DNA of 64,000 nt from Volvox africanus (GCA_030268105.1 BSDZ01000101.1:1674001-1738000); one strand, 5' to 3'; positions 1 through 32,900 are shown, counted from the stretch's first letter. The notes: generated from the letters alone by a model not told the origin. Numbers and translations are program-made.

Positions 1-268
1 ATTTAAACGAGTGAAAATGTGGTTGTTTTTCCGTAAGATTTATTATTATCACACCTGTAGCATTGAAATGTTTATGAAAACGAAGGTGTTGATTCCAGTG
101 TGAAAGCAAGCATTTACGTCTTTGGTTTTCGTCTTCCTACTTTACACAAGCAAGGTTTTAAAATGTTACAACATTGTTAAAAACTTACACGAATGCCATA
201 TCGCATTCTCGGTTATGTGTTGCGTCAATGTATAACAGCTCAAAGGCTATGCCTGTAACGTTGCCGCT

Positions 269-3200
269 ATGGCGCTATCGGAAGTTCATGCTGTGGCGCT
301 TGAGGCACATTCTGCAGCGCAAACTACAGCTGAAGTGCTTGGGCGTCTGTTGGCGGCGCTGGGCACCAGGTATCTTCTTATCCCGATCCAGACATCTTTT
401 TTGTTAAGGTATTATCCTCCTTACAACATATCTTAATCTTATGCAACAGTTCCCAGCTCATGGGCGCATGGCTTCAAGAGCGCGACGCCCTTTATACGCG
501 ACAACGACAATTAGAGCAGCAGTTGGCGGTCAGCCAGCAGCAAGCGGCAGACAAGAAGGAACAGATCACGACTCAGTAAGCAATAAAATAACTTGCGTGC
601 AGTCTCCTGTAACCACATTTCTTTCCTGCTGTATCTGCGCTACCGTTGGGTTCGCATACTTGTACCAAATGTTTCTACGGCACCCTCCCTACGGTGTCAC
701 ACGGCAAACAAGCATCGAGAAGATGTTTGCTGGCTGCAGTCAAATCGCGAGACTGACACCTCAACCGCTCTCCCCATCATCGCACAGGCAGTTACGCATA
801 ACCCAGCTTGAAGCTCAGGTCCTAGGACTCAACTCCGCGCTGTGTGCTTTGCGAGCAGACCAGCAGACCGCTCAGGCCGCCCTGGAATCCGGGTGGAAGG
901 GGCTCCAGCGGCGCTGGGAGGATCTGGAAGAGCAATGCGGAATTTTAACCCTGCAACGCCAGCAGCTACCCACCCTGCAACATCAACATCAACACCAACA
1001 ACCGTACCCACAGCAGCAGTACCACCAGCAGCAACAGCAAAACAACGCAATCGTTACACCAACGCGTGCGACACGCGCGGAGCAGGTATCTGTTAAAACT
1101 CCGCACGGCAGCGATAAGACCCACCAGGTGGAGGAGATACAGGTTGGGTTGAACGGCATCGGGCCCAACACGTCCCACAGTCGTAGCGACTCGGATGTGT
1201 CGCTGCCGCCTAGTCATCCCCGGACTTGCTTTGTGGACAGAGTGCCGGAGACGCTCCTTGTGGGTTATCGGTTAGAGGACCTGTTCCTGGACGCAGCTGG
1301 AGGAGGTGAGGCGTCGGCAGGGGGAGCGACTGTGGCGGGAGTATCGACGGAAACAGCAGCAGACGGGGTCACAACAGCGGCTGCGGCGGCAACGGGGATG
1401 ACGACAACTGGCACGAATGTGGGTTGTGGCCAGGTGATTACAGCTCGGTTACCGTGTGCCACCTCTGCCACAAATCCTCCAGGAGCGCAGGTCAGTGGCT
1501 GCAGGAATCCGACAAAGTAGCAATTAGACTATTGAAGAGGAGGATGCGCAATATGCGGATGTACATATTGTGGGAATCAATTGAGACGCTTAAGGGAGAG
1601 AGCGTTTCACATTTTGCCAGAGAGGCAGGCCTATCGTAGTTTTGTACAGCACGTCGTCGTCGTACGTTGTGCATTACCTCGATTTGGGTTTTGCTTTCAA
1701 CGTCCCTGTTGCGGAGGAGATGTGTACAGCCATGTGTACTGCCTGTATGAACTTTGGGTTCTTGAGTTGCGTATCGGTAGATTGGGGTTTGCAGTAGTGT
1801 ATCGGAGGTCACGACAATAATGGATATGGCATTTCCTCGGCAGCACGATACCGGTACACCCGTGCTGATGAAGCAGCTTATACAGAGAGAGGTTCGATGT
1901 ATACGCCAGCGTTGCAACACCGGTCTTGGCCACCAGGTATCGTGATCCCGCTCGTTAACAACACACCTGGTGGCAAGGCGGTTTGGAGTCTACAATGGGA
2001 CAGATGGGCAAAGCGGGTCTGTATTCCCATAACGTTAGAGGCCTACAACACGTGCTCCTTCGGTACTGGCGGGCCGCCCCGCAGGGTCTAGCTCTAGCAC
2101 CGGACCTGAGCGCAACGCCAAACCCGGATGGGCCAACAGCTCAGGCAGAGGCGACGGCGAAGGAAGCAATCGCAACAGCGGCGGCGGCGGCGGCGAGGGA
2201 AGTGGCTGCTGAGGCAGCAGTGGTTTGGGCCTCTCGGGAGCAGGAGTTGATGCGGGACCACGCAGCGCAACTTGAGGCGGTGTGGGCAGAGGTGCGTCGT
2301 TCTTGTTGGCGAGTGGGATGCGTTGGCTAGCATTTTTAGCACTGCCGGTGTTGGTGTTTCACTTCTCATATTCCGCAATCGCATTCCACTTCTATGAGTA
2401 CTGCAGCTTCCGCCTTCCACCTTCCACCTTCCGCCTTCCGACTCGTCGCTTTCGCTTCCCCAGAGCCTCTAGACCCCGTTGGCTCGACCTCAGCGGCTGC
2501 ATCTCTCTATCCCTCTTTGCGTTTCTGCCGTCCCTGGCGACTTTTCGCACGCCCCAGAATAAAACCCTTCAGATGGATCTTCAGAAGTCATTGACCTACC
2601 GCCGCATCTCCCAGCAGCTGCGAGACCAGAACCAGGTGGGGGGAAATAATATGGCAATGGGCAGGAGGCCCTATGGGCCTCGAGCATTGGGCGGGTATGG
2701 GTTGGTTTCATTGCTTTATTTCAAGAGCAAAGAATAAATATAGGCGTTGCCCACCTCCTAGGCGGTAACACACTTATCACAAACAGCACCCTCCCCTTCG
2801 GTCTCGGCTATGGGTCTCGGCCGTGGGTCACGGCTATGGGTCTATGACCATGACCTCCCCTTCTCCTCGCGCCTCATCCCTTCACTCTTCAGTCGCTTCA
2901 GCAGCAGCTCCAAAATCTGCGAAATCAACTTGAGGGATTGAAACACCAGCTGTGCGAGGCGAAGACCGCCGCCGCCGTTGTCTCTGCAACTGGCACGCAG
3001 AGCCCGCACCGCACGGTGGTGACGGCGGCGGCGGCGGCGGCGGTAGCGGCAAGGCTCCCGGGACCTAAAGGCTGCACAGCAGCCGCTCTAAATCCAGAAA
3101 TAGGACATGCGGCTGGAGAGCAAGCTGGTGCATCCGCACGTGCAGCTGCAAGGGCGGTATCAGCTGGTGATCCCACCGCCGCGGCAGTGCCCGACGTCCA

Positions 3201-6200
3201 CGACAGCAGCGACATGCACAATGATGCCACGGAGCTTGCAGCTCAGTATGCAATACTGATTTCGGAGCGGAAAAAGTACTGGGAAAAGTACCGGGACGCT
3301 AAGCAGGCCTGTCGTGAGGCGCGGCAGCTGGCGCGCCACTGGCAGAGCGCGTATTGGGGCCTTATGGCGGCCCAGGAAGGTGTGGAAGTTCAGCAGTTGC
3401 AGACCAGCAGGCCCGCCGGCGACCGTGGAGCGCCGCCATTGCCGCTCCCGCCTGACCGTGGGGACGGTGACGGTATCCCTGGGGTTGCAGCTCACCCCGG
3501 GCCAGCTCAGATAGTTCCTCAGCCGCAATCACCCCCTCAGGAGCCCACTACACGTGACGGGTTGGGAAAGCAGGACCTTGGTGGTGGTGGAGCGTGGCCA
3601 TATTATTGCCGCAGCGGTGGCATCCACGGCTACAACGGTGGCTGTGGCGTCAGCAGATCCGGAGCGGCACGACAGGACAACGAATCCGCGACTGTGTGTC
3701 AAAGGCTGGCCGCAGGTGGAGAGGAGCTGCGCAGGCTGCCGCTCCCGGCACTGCTCCAAAAGGCAAATACGAACACGGCATTCTCACCGGCGGCAAGGAC
3801 CTACAATGAGGAGGTTGTTGCGCGCCCTGCAGCTCCAGAAGATCGTCCAACGGAGGTCCTCGCCTGCAGGGCGTTGCGGGAGGACCCACAAAGGGAAAGG
3901 GAAGGACAGACGGGCGCCACTGTCGCAGGGACTCCAACCGGCGACGCGCAGAGATTGGAAGCCGGGGAGCGGGGCGATGCGGCGGTAGGTGGTGGCGACG
4001 GTGGTGCCGACGATGATGGTGATGCCGAGGAGGATGTTGATATGACGCAGGAGCCGTCTGAAGGAGAGGAGCACCGGCGGCGGCCAGTAGCCGTGGCAGG
4101 GGAGGCAGCGGAGGATGGCGACGGCGACGAGTTCAATGCATATGACGCCGGCGGTGGCGACGCCGAGTTACCGCAGCTGCCTCGGTATGGTGAAGCCACG
4201 CCACATACAGGGCCGCGCCAGCTGTTGGTGGCTTTACAACCGCAACCGCATCCTCACCAGCGGCTCCAGTTGCAGCCAACCCAAAAGTACTGCTCACGTT
4301 CGCCCTGTGAAAACAGTGAAGTGCAGATGCATGGAATTCGTAATGTCGAAAAGGCCCAGGGGCACAGACGGGAAGAGGAGGCCGCGCAACAGCAATTGGG
4401 GGAGTCGCAGCAAGTGCAGGACCAGCAGCGGCGGCGGCGGAAGCTAGTGCCGGAATGCGGAAATGACTTACCGTCTGTACATCCCGGCGGTAATAGAGGC
4501 GCACCGCACAACCAATTGCGCGGCAGCGCCGTGGCCACTACAGGTGCTGGCAATAACGGTGGCGGCGGCGGGTGGCTGAACAAACGACGGAGCCGATCAT
4601 GGGAATCCGTTGATACAAACGGCAGCGACGGCGCCCATGGATGCGTTGCCGCCGCCGCCAGTGACGGGCGTGGCTCCGTGCAGGGCGAGCAGCCAGGTGC
4701 GGATTTGTCCCGGATCAGTGAGAAGATGGTACCTGGGCGGAGGTACGTGCAGCAGCAGCTGCCCTTCAAGCAGTCATCCAAAGGAAGCACGGTCCCGAAG
4801 CACAAGATGCAGCAGCAGGAGAATCTGCATAGACCGCGTTTGCAGCCGAGCCAGTCATGGCACCAGGTAGAGGTGGGATAATTGTCTTTCTTAGGCTGAT
4901 TATGCTGTTTGCCAGCTTTCGTTATGGGATGGAAAACAAAACTGATATGGCGTTGTTTAAAGCACTCAGGAAGAGGAGCGGACTATAGCACCGGGTGTGG
5001 CCTTGGGGGGCAGCCTGGAAAACTGAACCTCCCCGCATTCCTTTTTTACATCCTAAACCTGGTTCGGGAAGTTCGGCCAGGTAGACATTTCTGGCTTAAT
5101 CATTTTTTTGCTGCGAGAAGGCTGGAAGACGGAGACCTTGCCGTCGTTGTAGAGAGCCCTTGCATGTGCATTGGACTTCAGCCTATTATGACGTCACCGT
5201 TCCGCACAGGGCCCCGACAACGGAGATCCTCAAATTAATTTTCAAACCGGCCCGATGGCCGCCACAACCGAGCTGGATGACAATGTTTGCGAGGGTGAGG
5301 CTCGTGGTCCGGGCGACCTTGCTGAAGCATTAGACACAGACTGCAAGATCGTGTGCGGCGGCGGCGTGGATTGCCCCATGAGACCACCACCACAGAAGCG
5401 TAAGGTCCTGGAGGGAACCTATGCCAATGCTGCTGCTGACGCTGCTGCTGTCGTCGCCATCACATTCCGCGCCGCGACTGCCAACGCAGCGGCGCCAAAG
5501 GGGATAGACTCAAAGGGGGTTTCGCGGACATTGCCCAGCGGAGCGGTGGCGAGACGCCCCTCCTCAGCGTCGTCTCCTCCACCGCCATCTCCAAGGCCAC
5601 TGCCTTCGGAAGAAGGTCCGTCAGCGCCGAAAGAGAATGCGGCCCCCAGGAGCCGCTTTGGGGACGAAACCGCGGCTGCTGCTCCTGCTACTTCCCCTGG
5701 CATGAATGACAGCAAGGCGGCGGCGGCGAACGGGGTTGCTGGTGGTAGCGGCGGCGGCAGCGGCGGCGGCAGCGGCAGCGGCAGGGACGGGCCTGGTTAC
5801 AAGTACAGTACGGTCATTCGGGGTCGTACGGAGCGGGATGGGCTTCAGGCGGTGGAGTGCGCCGGGTGCAGGTATGTCGAGAAAAAATGATGTGATATGT
5901 TGAGGCGTAAGGTAGCCATACTGCAGAAATATATCGCTGTCTTTTGCCGTGAGTCCTTACCCACAGAAAGAGAGGAATTGGATGTGTCCTTGCCTCTTGA
6001 AGTCTCGACCGTATCATGTGTGATTCAGCCCTCAGAACCCTTTCCTCCGACAATAACGGCCATGAGCACTACCTCCTTCGTCAGGGCATTCTACGAGGCG
6101 GTCGCTACCTGGGGCGGTGTGGTGGAGCCTTGCTGTACACATACACGGCAACAACAGCAACAGCAACATCATCAGACAAATACTCCCAACGCTGCCGGCG

Positions 6201-6762
6201 CAGCAACGGCGGCTGTGCCAGCGGCGAATTACGCAGTTGCTGCTGGAGGAAGAGGACAGAGCGGTCTCCCCGGAGCCCCTTCCAGGTCCAAAGCCCTAGC
6301 ATCAGCATTGCGGCAGGCGGGCGGAAGGCATCGCTTCAAGTTCGCCCCGCCAGCCACACCCGAGGTACGTGGACGCACTCTATTTCATACCGTCGGTTGA
6401 TTGATTGAGAAGCGTCGAGTTTGTCTTTTGGGTTGGTGGTTTTTATATTCCTGCTTCACTTGCTTCGGCACCACTATCAGGGCGTGGGGCTGCTGGGGTC
6501 TTAGGTGGTGGTGGGCTTGGGGGTGCCAATGTGGTGTAAGCCGTGCACTTCGGTACGCCTACGCGGTCCGGCACGATGGCACTGGAAGTGGCATAATATC
6601 AATGTACCACCGGTGGGCTGTTTCCCTTCATACCGGGTTTCTGATTCTCGCTCCTCTCATGGTCTTTCTCCTTGTCATTTTCGACCGCTGCCTTTTCCCC
6701 TCCTTCCGACTCTACGTGTGCAGGGCTTCTGGGACATCGGTTTTGGAGACACTCAAAACTGA
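269..6762 (+). CDS. COM1: COM1/CtIP/Sae2-family DNA-end-resection protein (9 exons)
   Basis: This gene encodes the cofactor of MRE11-RAD50-NBS1 that starts 5' resection of DNA double-strand breaks in nuclear repair and meiosis. Exons read as 269-369, 450-575, 788-1433, 2085-2291, 2573-2635, 2902-4866, 5210-5871, 6085-6364 and 6724-6762. All phases agree and give about 1362 residues. Family assignment rests on the C-terminus: YKYSTVIRGRTERDGL, then ECAGCR-AFYEA, RHRFKFAPPATPE and GFWDIGF, the CxxC/RHR/TPE-x-FW signature of CtIP and plant COM1. The TP in PATPE sits where the conserved CDK site (human T847) lies. The first exons form a Gln/Glu-rich coiled coil like the CtIP tetramerisation region. 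Known homologues are shorter (plant COM1 about 590 aa); the 655-codon sixth exon is low-complexity Ala/Gly/Gln and accounts for most of the excess. The start ATG at 269 is a choice: the exon stays open back to an acceptor at 238, so the N-terminus could extend upstream. Family is firm; the middle exons are less so. Confidence 0.85.
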
Positions 6763-9136
6763 TTCTGAGAAAACAATAACGGATTGAAAACACATTAGCA
6801 CTGATGAGGCTGAAACTTGTTATCAGAAAGTAGTTATATCAGAACTGGTTATCAGAAAGAGAGAGTTCGAGACGGCTGGGTTTTGTAGCGGTCTCGGGAT
6901 AGCAATCGCGACAACAGGGACAATTAAAGGGCGCAGGAGCAGGGGCAGGGATAAGGGCAGGGGCATCGACAGCGACAGCGACAGGGAACAGTACCCGGAA
7001 TCTGATGGACGCCTGAAAGGTCTTGGTCAGGAATCCTGAACAAAACGAAAAGCTCTCTCCCTAAGGGATGCATCAATAGCTGATGCTGTATTCAAAGATC
7101 CAAGAGCGAACCCAGGGTGTGATCAAAGCGATCCTGCCTCTCATGGCGAAACAGTAGCAGAAATCTAATCGAGTAGGACTGGATGCATGTGGGATCACAA
7201 AACACGAATCTGCGTACGGCGCGCGCTTTGCAAGGTTTGGACTGCTGGTAATACGCCTAATGGTCCTGCGCAAGGCCAAGATGGCAAGGAGGCACGACAT
7301 GCTAAAAGGATGATAGTGTGGCTCTTTCTTCACAATTCTATCAGCCATATGCATCCGCCTGGATGATGCACCCATGATTGCGGTAAGTAGTCAGTATTTG
7401 TGAGAGATAAGAGGGCCTTGGGACGCAGCGCTGATCTCTGATATCAGAGGCAATAAAATATGTACACGAGCGGGGCAGAGGACGCGTAGTTACAGAGTAT
7501 GATCGGAAGGTTCTTAGGTCCAGGAATAAATAGGTTATTTAGGCTGAAGTTTCGAGCTTGGTTGGCAGGCGCAGAGCGGGAATTCAAGAAACAAAACGGC
7601 ATCAGGTGGGAGTGAGAAAGAGCATCGGGTTGCGGTTTCCGTAATAGGCTGGAGTGGAAGAGTTGCCATGCCAAGGCACGTGCGTCATGCCATTGCATGT
7701 ATGGTTAGTACTGGCAACAGCAGGTAACATCCGCGGTAGGATGATATTAGGGGTCATGAACGGCTGGAAGATGTATGTGCGCTAGTCGGTGCTCTCCGCA
7801 TTGATAAATTTTATCGGTCGGGCGTCTAGATGCACATTGTTTATTTTTCCGCAGCCGTTTCCTTCAAACAAAGTGGTCCCCAGCTTTGGCCCGCGTCTGA
7901 GTGTATAGCAGCTGAGTTCCAGGTCAGTTAGAAGTTATGGGGCTAAGGAATATCGATCACAGAGAGGCTATGTTAGACATCTTCTCCCCATGTTGCAGGG
8001 CGGAATCCTCCAGAAACTATCATGTATGGAGAAAGGAGACCAACAACCATAAACCGCCGCAACAGCAGCCGTTCGCATGTTTCGACGGCACTTCGTACAT
8101 GGGCTGTCCACCTGGTCCCGTCCTGGTGCTCCAGGGATGCTCCGAGGGGCTTCGCTGGGTTCGTAGACCCGCACTCCACCATTCCCCACCGCCTGCGCGT
8201 CCTGGCTGATAGCCCCTCTGGTAATCTTCGGTGCACGCAACTTACCTCGAGGTCCAATCGACCCTCCTGCGTCATGCTGCCGTCGTTTTCTCGAGTTCTA
8301 CTGTATGTATATTGGTGGATCGCGAACGAGGCCTAAAATTCGGAATGACCCACGGGTCTCTATGCGACGCTATCACACTATATATACTAAACTCGGCAAT
8401 TTGAATTTTTACAAATGATCTCTTCATAGTAGCGCTCATCTGCAAAACGTAGTTAACCTAACCGGTTCCGTGTGTTCACGACGTAAGAAAATCAGTTTCT
8501 TCACATGCTCTGTCCTGCTACATGTCATGAATACATTACGCAGTACCTCGCCTTTTCAGCGGCCTAACTCTTCTCCCATGGAGTTAAACTATGATTGACA
8601 GGCGGGGCGGGGCTTTGAAATACCTGTCGCCTGTCACAACGGATCAACTGATAACATGCGGACATCTGGCAACGGATTATTGTACGGGACAGGCATCGAG
8701 GGCAATGTACGGCGCTACTGTTTTCATCTCTTTCTCAACCTGCAAGATAGACCTGAAAACAGCAACTTCCATTTACGGGAGTCAGTAGCTTCGCAGTTCT
8801 CCTGGACGACGATTCTGTCTTCTGTTCTGTTCGTTCTGCCTTCTTTTGTGAATTGTCCTGCGCAGTTCCGCCTTAGGGAGTCAACTCTGACAGTAACAGC
8901 ACAGCAGCTGGTGCAGCAGTAGCAGCAGAAACAGCTGCGGCAGCAGGAACAGTAGCTGCTTTGTCTACTGTGCCAGCAGTAACGTTCAGTCTGTTCCCGA
9001 ACATCTGATCCGCTCCAGGGCTGTCAGTATCCTACCTTTCCCTATCCTACCAGGCAGCAATCGCCTGTTGTGTACGGCAGCCAAAATTAGTTGCGTTCAT
9101 ATTGTACGACTTATATTTTGATAAGAGCTTACGAAA
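6763..9136. other. Intergenic: COM1 3' flank and KCS 5' flank
   Basis: I see no exon I can support here. Short open frames exist on both strands, but none has recognisable family motifs or consistent splice phases. G/A-rich short tandem patterns (GGGCAGG and CGACAG units near 6930-6990) and an imperfect CAG-type run near 8890-8990 are present. Missing membrane-spanning N-terminal exons of the downstream ketoacyl-CoA synthase could lie in this stretch. Confidence 0.5.
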
Positions 9137-14435
<5,299 letters not shown>

Positions 14436-17400
14436 GTTAAAACCAAACCCCTGGTCAAAACACATAGTAAAAAACTCATTTTGGACGGCCGTATAAAACC
14501 GTTATGGGCGTAGATGAAAAAAGTTTTTTAGGAGCTTTGCATAAATTTTTTTCCATATAATGGTTTATCATAAGGGTTTGACCTTTTCATCACGCACCCG
14601 TATTTAAAGTACGAGCGGTACATGTTCGTACCTCGTGCCAAACCCGTGCTTCCGTAGCAAGATCGTATATGAGTGCAAGCCACATGCATATACCGTATCA
14701 GTGCTCTAACGTCGAAGTTCGCGATGTATAACGTTTCAGTGGTGCTCGTATAGGTGTCTGCTCGCAAAGACCTACGTAACTCAGCGTACGTGCAGTAATT
14801 TGTGCGGAAGAAGAGGCCCTTTTGAGGCATACAGCAGTGGTTTCTGCTAATCACTGACAATTCAGTAGCTGGTCCCCATCCGTCATTCCTCCACACAAAT
14901 ACACGCACATGCACACGACACACGACACACGACACACAGACAAAACGAACGAACAATCTTCCCTCCCCAAGATCCAATCCCCCCTATGGCACACTCAGTC
15001 ACCCGAAGGCGGTGGAGCTGCTCGCACATGCTGGGCCCGCTGGCACCCTGCCGGGCCGGCAGCAGCAGCAGCAGCAGCAGCACGAGGCCGACGATGAAGA
15101 TGTATGCATGGAGCACTGATGAGCGATGTATAACAGATAACTGTTCCTGTTATCTTTATTGTAGTAGTAGTAGTTGTTGTTGTTGTTGTTGTTATTAGGT
15201 GTTACACTGCTGTGGGCGATTTGATTTCCCTGAGAGGACAAGCACCGGGGGCCCTGCCTGGCCCGCCCGAACCACAGCGCAGCCGGGGGGGGGGGAGGAA
15301 CACCCGGCTGTTGTTTAAGAACGACCAATCGGTGGCGAGGGGTGAAACGAAAAAGTCTTGACACGACCGTGGCAATTTTTTGCAACCATACACGCGATAT
15401 ATGATATCATCTTCTGCGTTGCGTAAAAATCCTTTCTGTTGAGGTTTTCCATTCTTCTCGATGAAGTGGAGGACCACCTCCAGATGCGTGTGTCGATTGG
15501 ATTGCGGACTCGTATCAGGTATCTGTCAGGCAGGTCGGGAATAAATCCATATTTAATTTCGAATGATCTCATATGAATCGCTATGCCTGCTTTGGGCGTC
15601 TTCAACTTTCACTTTTATTTACGTCCAACTCGCCGTACAACGGTACAACGGTACAACGGTAGCGATGTTCGTGTGAGTGGGACAAACAGTCGTCGGTCGT
15701 CGAGCGGCTGTACGTGCTACTGCGACTTGCTTCTGCTCGCTGCCGTGCCGCGGTCTTCATATGCGTGGGGCTGCTGCTGCTGTTATTGTTGGTTTTCAGT
15801 CGGGTTCGATGCGTTGATCAGGAGTGGGGAGTGGGAAGTAGTGAGGGGGATGAGAGGATCGAAGCTAAATCCGCAAGGGGAAGTGAGGAACAAACAGAGC
15901 ATCGGGTCGTTGGTTTCGGCCGTAACACGTGTTTGGGCGAACTTCACCCCACCCCACCCCTTTCACCCCGAATCATCCCCGCTGTGACATGATCGGTTTG
16001 CTGTTTCTTCAGTGATCTATGTGGGATGAACCGATGTACGGCAAGGAGCGTTGGGGAAAGAAAACCCCAGGGCGGAGACTGAGACGGTGGCACATAGGAG
16101 AGGCGAGAGGCGAGAGGCGAGAGACGAGAGGGAAAAGACAGCGTATTTAAAAGTGTAACAGGGCGAATGGCGCAGAAGCCCCAGTAAGAGCGAACCTGAC
16201 TTGTCGTAATTTGGCTTTTAGGACAAATAACTTAATTGCGTAATAATATATTAGTTACAATAGATCTAACGCATAGAACTTGGACAAGTCGCATGGAACC
16301 ACTTGCATGCGAGCATTCGTACAACGGTGTCAGTTTTTAACAGACGTAAGGCCCCTTTACGAGCCAGGCAGCGCTATTTAAGGCGCCTGGGTTATTGAGA
16401 CAGACACTTCCTCTTCAATTGTAATTAACTCACTACAATGTAAACTACGAGGAGTCACTCTTGCACCACGTGCCCTACGGCACCATGACTCGGAGCTCGC
16501 CATTATAGCTACACCTAACAGCTAGGCGATCCCTCTGTTACAAAAAGAATGACATATTGTGTTTGGCCCGGACTCACAGACGGGATTCATTCTTCGTGGA
16601 TCGTTGTAAGATGGATCTTAAATCTTGGATCTTGGATCTTGGATTGGCAAGCTGGGTAAGACTGGGTCCGCACCTACTGACCCAACTAAGCGGCAACATT
16701 ACTGACGATGCTCGTTCAGGCCTGTGCGTTCTTTTGTATGTTTATCCTTTCGGTGCAATTCTGTAAGCAAGAAGTAATATTTTGTTGCAGTACCATTTAT
16801 AAAGCTAAGTAAGGAATTGCGATGTATATTTATTTTCTGGATAAGACCCAGGTAACAGGTCGTTATTACCAGATCTGGTGTGCTCTTATGTATACGCGGA
16901 AACACGTAGCATAATGCTCTGGATTGCCTTCTGTCTTGACATGCTGAGCGGTGAGCTTCTTGACACGGTGAGTAGTGTGTGTTGTGTTCTGCGCCTGCTG
17001 CTTGTTTTGGCAAGAGGAATACTTGCAGTGCCTTCCAAACATGGACGCCAGATTCTGTGATTCTGCAAGCAGAAGACGCAAAGCTGTTGCTTATGACTGA
17101 TACTTGCCTGCATCTAAGGAACATAACATGGCGGAAGACCAGTGGGAGCTGGTGTGAATAAAGTCGCTCGTCGCCCGCCAGCGCCAGCGCCAGCGCCACA
17201 TGATGAGACCGGACCCCACCCAGCAACACTTCACAGCCACGGACCCAGGCCCGGGGCCAGCCTTGCAGCTCCAGAACCAGATAGACGGCCCAGAAGGCCG
17301 GCCCAATATAACAAGGTGGAATCAAGAAGACCGGCTGCACTTGTCGAATCCAAACGGCTACTACCTATTTTAATATACCAAATGCTGTGGAAAACATAAG

Positions 17401-18306
17401 TGATATGCTTTGGGTTTGGTGGCTTTTGTTTCTCCTAACCTAAACGGTTATCTAAACGGTTAGTTATGCCATGTCCGTGTCCTTCTTCGGTGTATATCCG
17501 TCGTGTACATGTCGGCCTGCAGTGCAGTACAGACGACGTACGTATACAAGTAAAAGTCACAGTATAGTGCACAATGGAGTGAGTTATAATCCCGAAAGCA
17601 TTAGTGCTGTCTCATTAGTGGGTGTCCTCTGTCAACTCCTCGATTTTCGCCTCCCAGCTGACCAGCCCAATCCCATCCCCCGTCGGGCCCCTCGCGCCCC
17701 GCCAGCATTTGGTTCAAATTACTTCACAACCGCCGCCGTAACTCATGGCCGGCCTCAGCGCCACAAAATCAGCTGTATGTCCGTCTCCGACTGCGTCTGA
17801 ATCTCTGAAAGGCAGCTGCGACCTGCGAGCCAGGAGGGCCCCTCCCGTAACCCGTCAACCACCTGTAACCACCTATACCCGATGGCAACTTGACATGCTG
17901 GCAAGTCAGCAGCTCAGCAGTCAGCAGACGTCCGCTCCTCAAAATATCAACCGTAATGTGTCAGCTTGCGGGCTGAGCCAATCATGGCGCCATAAAGCAC
18001 GTATTATGTAATGCTATGGACGAGTTTGCATTCTCCCAAACATGCTGCGAAAAGCCCATTACATTTCCAATCACAGAAACTGTAAGAAATGAAAAGAAAT
18101 TTCCTAACAAAAGCTAAGATGAAGGTACAATTTCATTAGCTTTTGATAGGGTTCAGCCCAATGTTGTACCTGCTTTACTCATTGTGCAGATCAGAGCTTA
18201 CTTGCTTAGCAGCCCAGTCATATGCACTAGTGCCGTTCTATATTAATTTTATACTTTAGCAAGGAAGCCGTTTGAGGCGTCGACGGAGGTTCCCCGGGCC
18301 GCGACG
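14436..18306. other. KCS 3' flank and RAB3GAP1 5' flank, no supported exon
   Basis: Four kilobases with no exon I can defend. It contains short microsatellites (CAG at 15060-15081, GTT at 15171-15195), a cluster of GAGAGGC repeats near 16100-16130, four near-copies of CTTGGAT around 16621-16645, and TGTAA poly(A)-type signals at 16154-16158 and near 16420 and 16438 that could end KCS if its 3' UTR is long. A Gln/Pro-rich open stretch around 17160-17350 could be a 5' exon of a neighbouring gene, but it has no family match I recognise. Confidence 0.45.
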
Positions 18307-32216
<13,910 letters not shown>

Positions 32217-32231
32217 AGCTACGTTAGCTGC

Positions 32232-32236
32232 TGTAA
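32232..32236 (+). terminator. TGTAA poly(A)-type signal after RAB3GAP1
   Basis: This is the volvocine poly(A) signal TGTAA, about 16 bases after the RAB3GAP1 stop codon. It would give an unusually short 3' UTR, so a more distal site may be the one used. Confidence 0.3.
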
Positions 32237-32296
32237 TCATCGATGGCGGTGCTTATCGATCGCAGGCGCAATGATGTTGATAGTACGAAGTACTAT

Positions 32297-32419
32297 GAAG
32301 TACGATGGAGTACGGTAGTTGTACAGTTAAGGACGATGAAGTACGATGGAGTACGGTAGTTGTACAGTTAAGGACGATGAAGTACGATGGAGTACGGTAG
32401 TTGTACAGTTAAGGACGAT
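32297..32419. repeat. 41-bp minisatellite, three exact copies
   Basis: Units 32297-32337, 32338-32378 and 32379-32419 are identical. They begin GAAGTACGATGGAGTACGGT and are followed by a decayed fragment. Each unit contains three GTAC motifs. Confidence 0.95.
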
Positions 32420-32766
32420 GAAGTATAATCGTTGAATGGTAGGAGAAAAGGGCTCATATTGCTGAGATGTCGCAGCGCGCAAACTCAGACCACCACCCCT
32501 TTCAGGGGGTCTTGGTAGCTAGGCAGGCGGGCACCCGAACGGCCCCTTGAGGGCTGCAGAAAGGAAACGGTGGGCATTGTGTATGTGCATGTGCATGTGC
32601 ATGTGCATGTGCAGCAGAAATTAGATTTTTGCCGACGTCTTGTGACTTGGGAATTTGCGCTCATCTCCTCGTTAGCATCAGCCATCAGATTGGCACGGCT
32701 TGGAGTGCTTCGGTCAACATGTCGCATGTACGACATATGATATACATACATGCCACAGGATTAATT

Positions 32767-32900
32767 CTCTCCCCTCTTCTCTCCCCCCTTTTTTTTCTCT
32801 CTCTCTCTCCTCTCTCTCTCCCCTCCCCCCCCTCTCTCTCTCCCACCCCCTCTCTCTCCCACCCCCTCTCTCTCTCCCCCCCTCTCTCTCTCTCTCTCTT
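32767..32900. repeat. Polypyrimidine (CT)n/(C)n tract
   Basis: About 130 bases of almost pure C and T, mostly CTCTCT with C- and T-runs, followed by TATACACATATGCATATGCG. It gives false Ser/Leu/Pro frames. Confidence 0.9.

Noticed and set aside
16699..17340. 213-codon minus-strand open frame
   Set aside because: No motif, no splice or regulatory context, and residue use unlike the real exons in this window.
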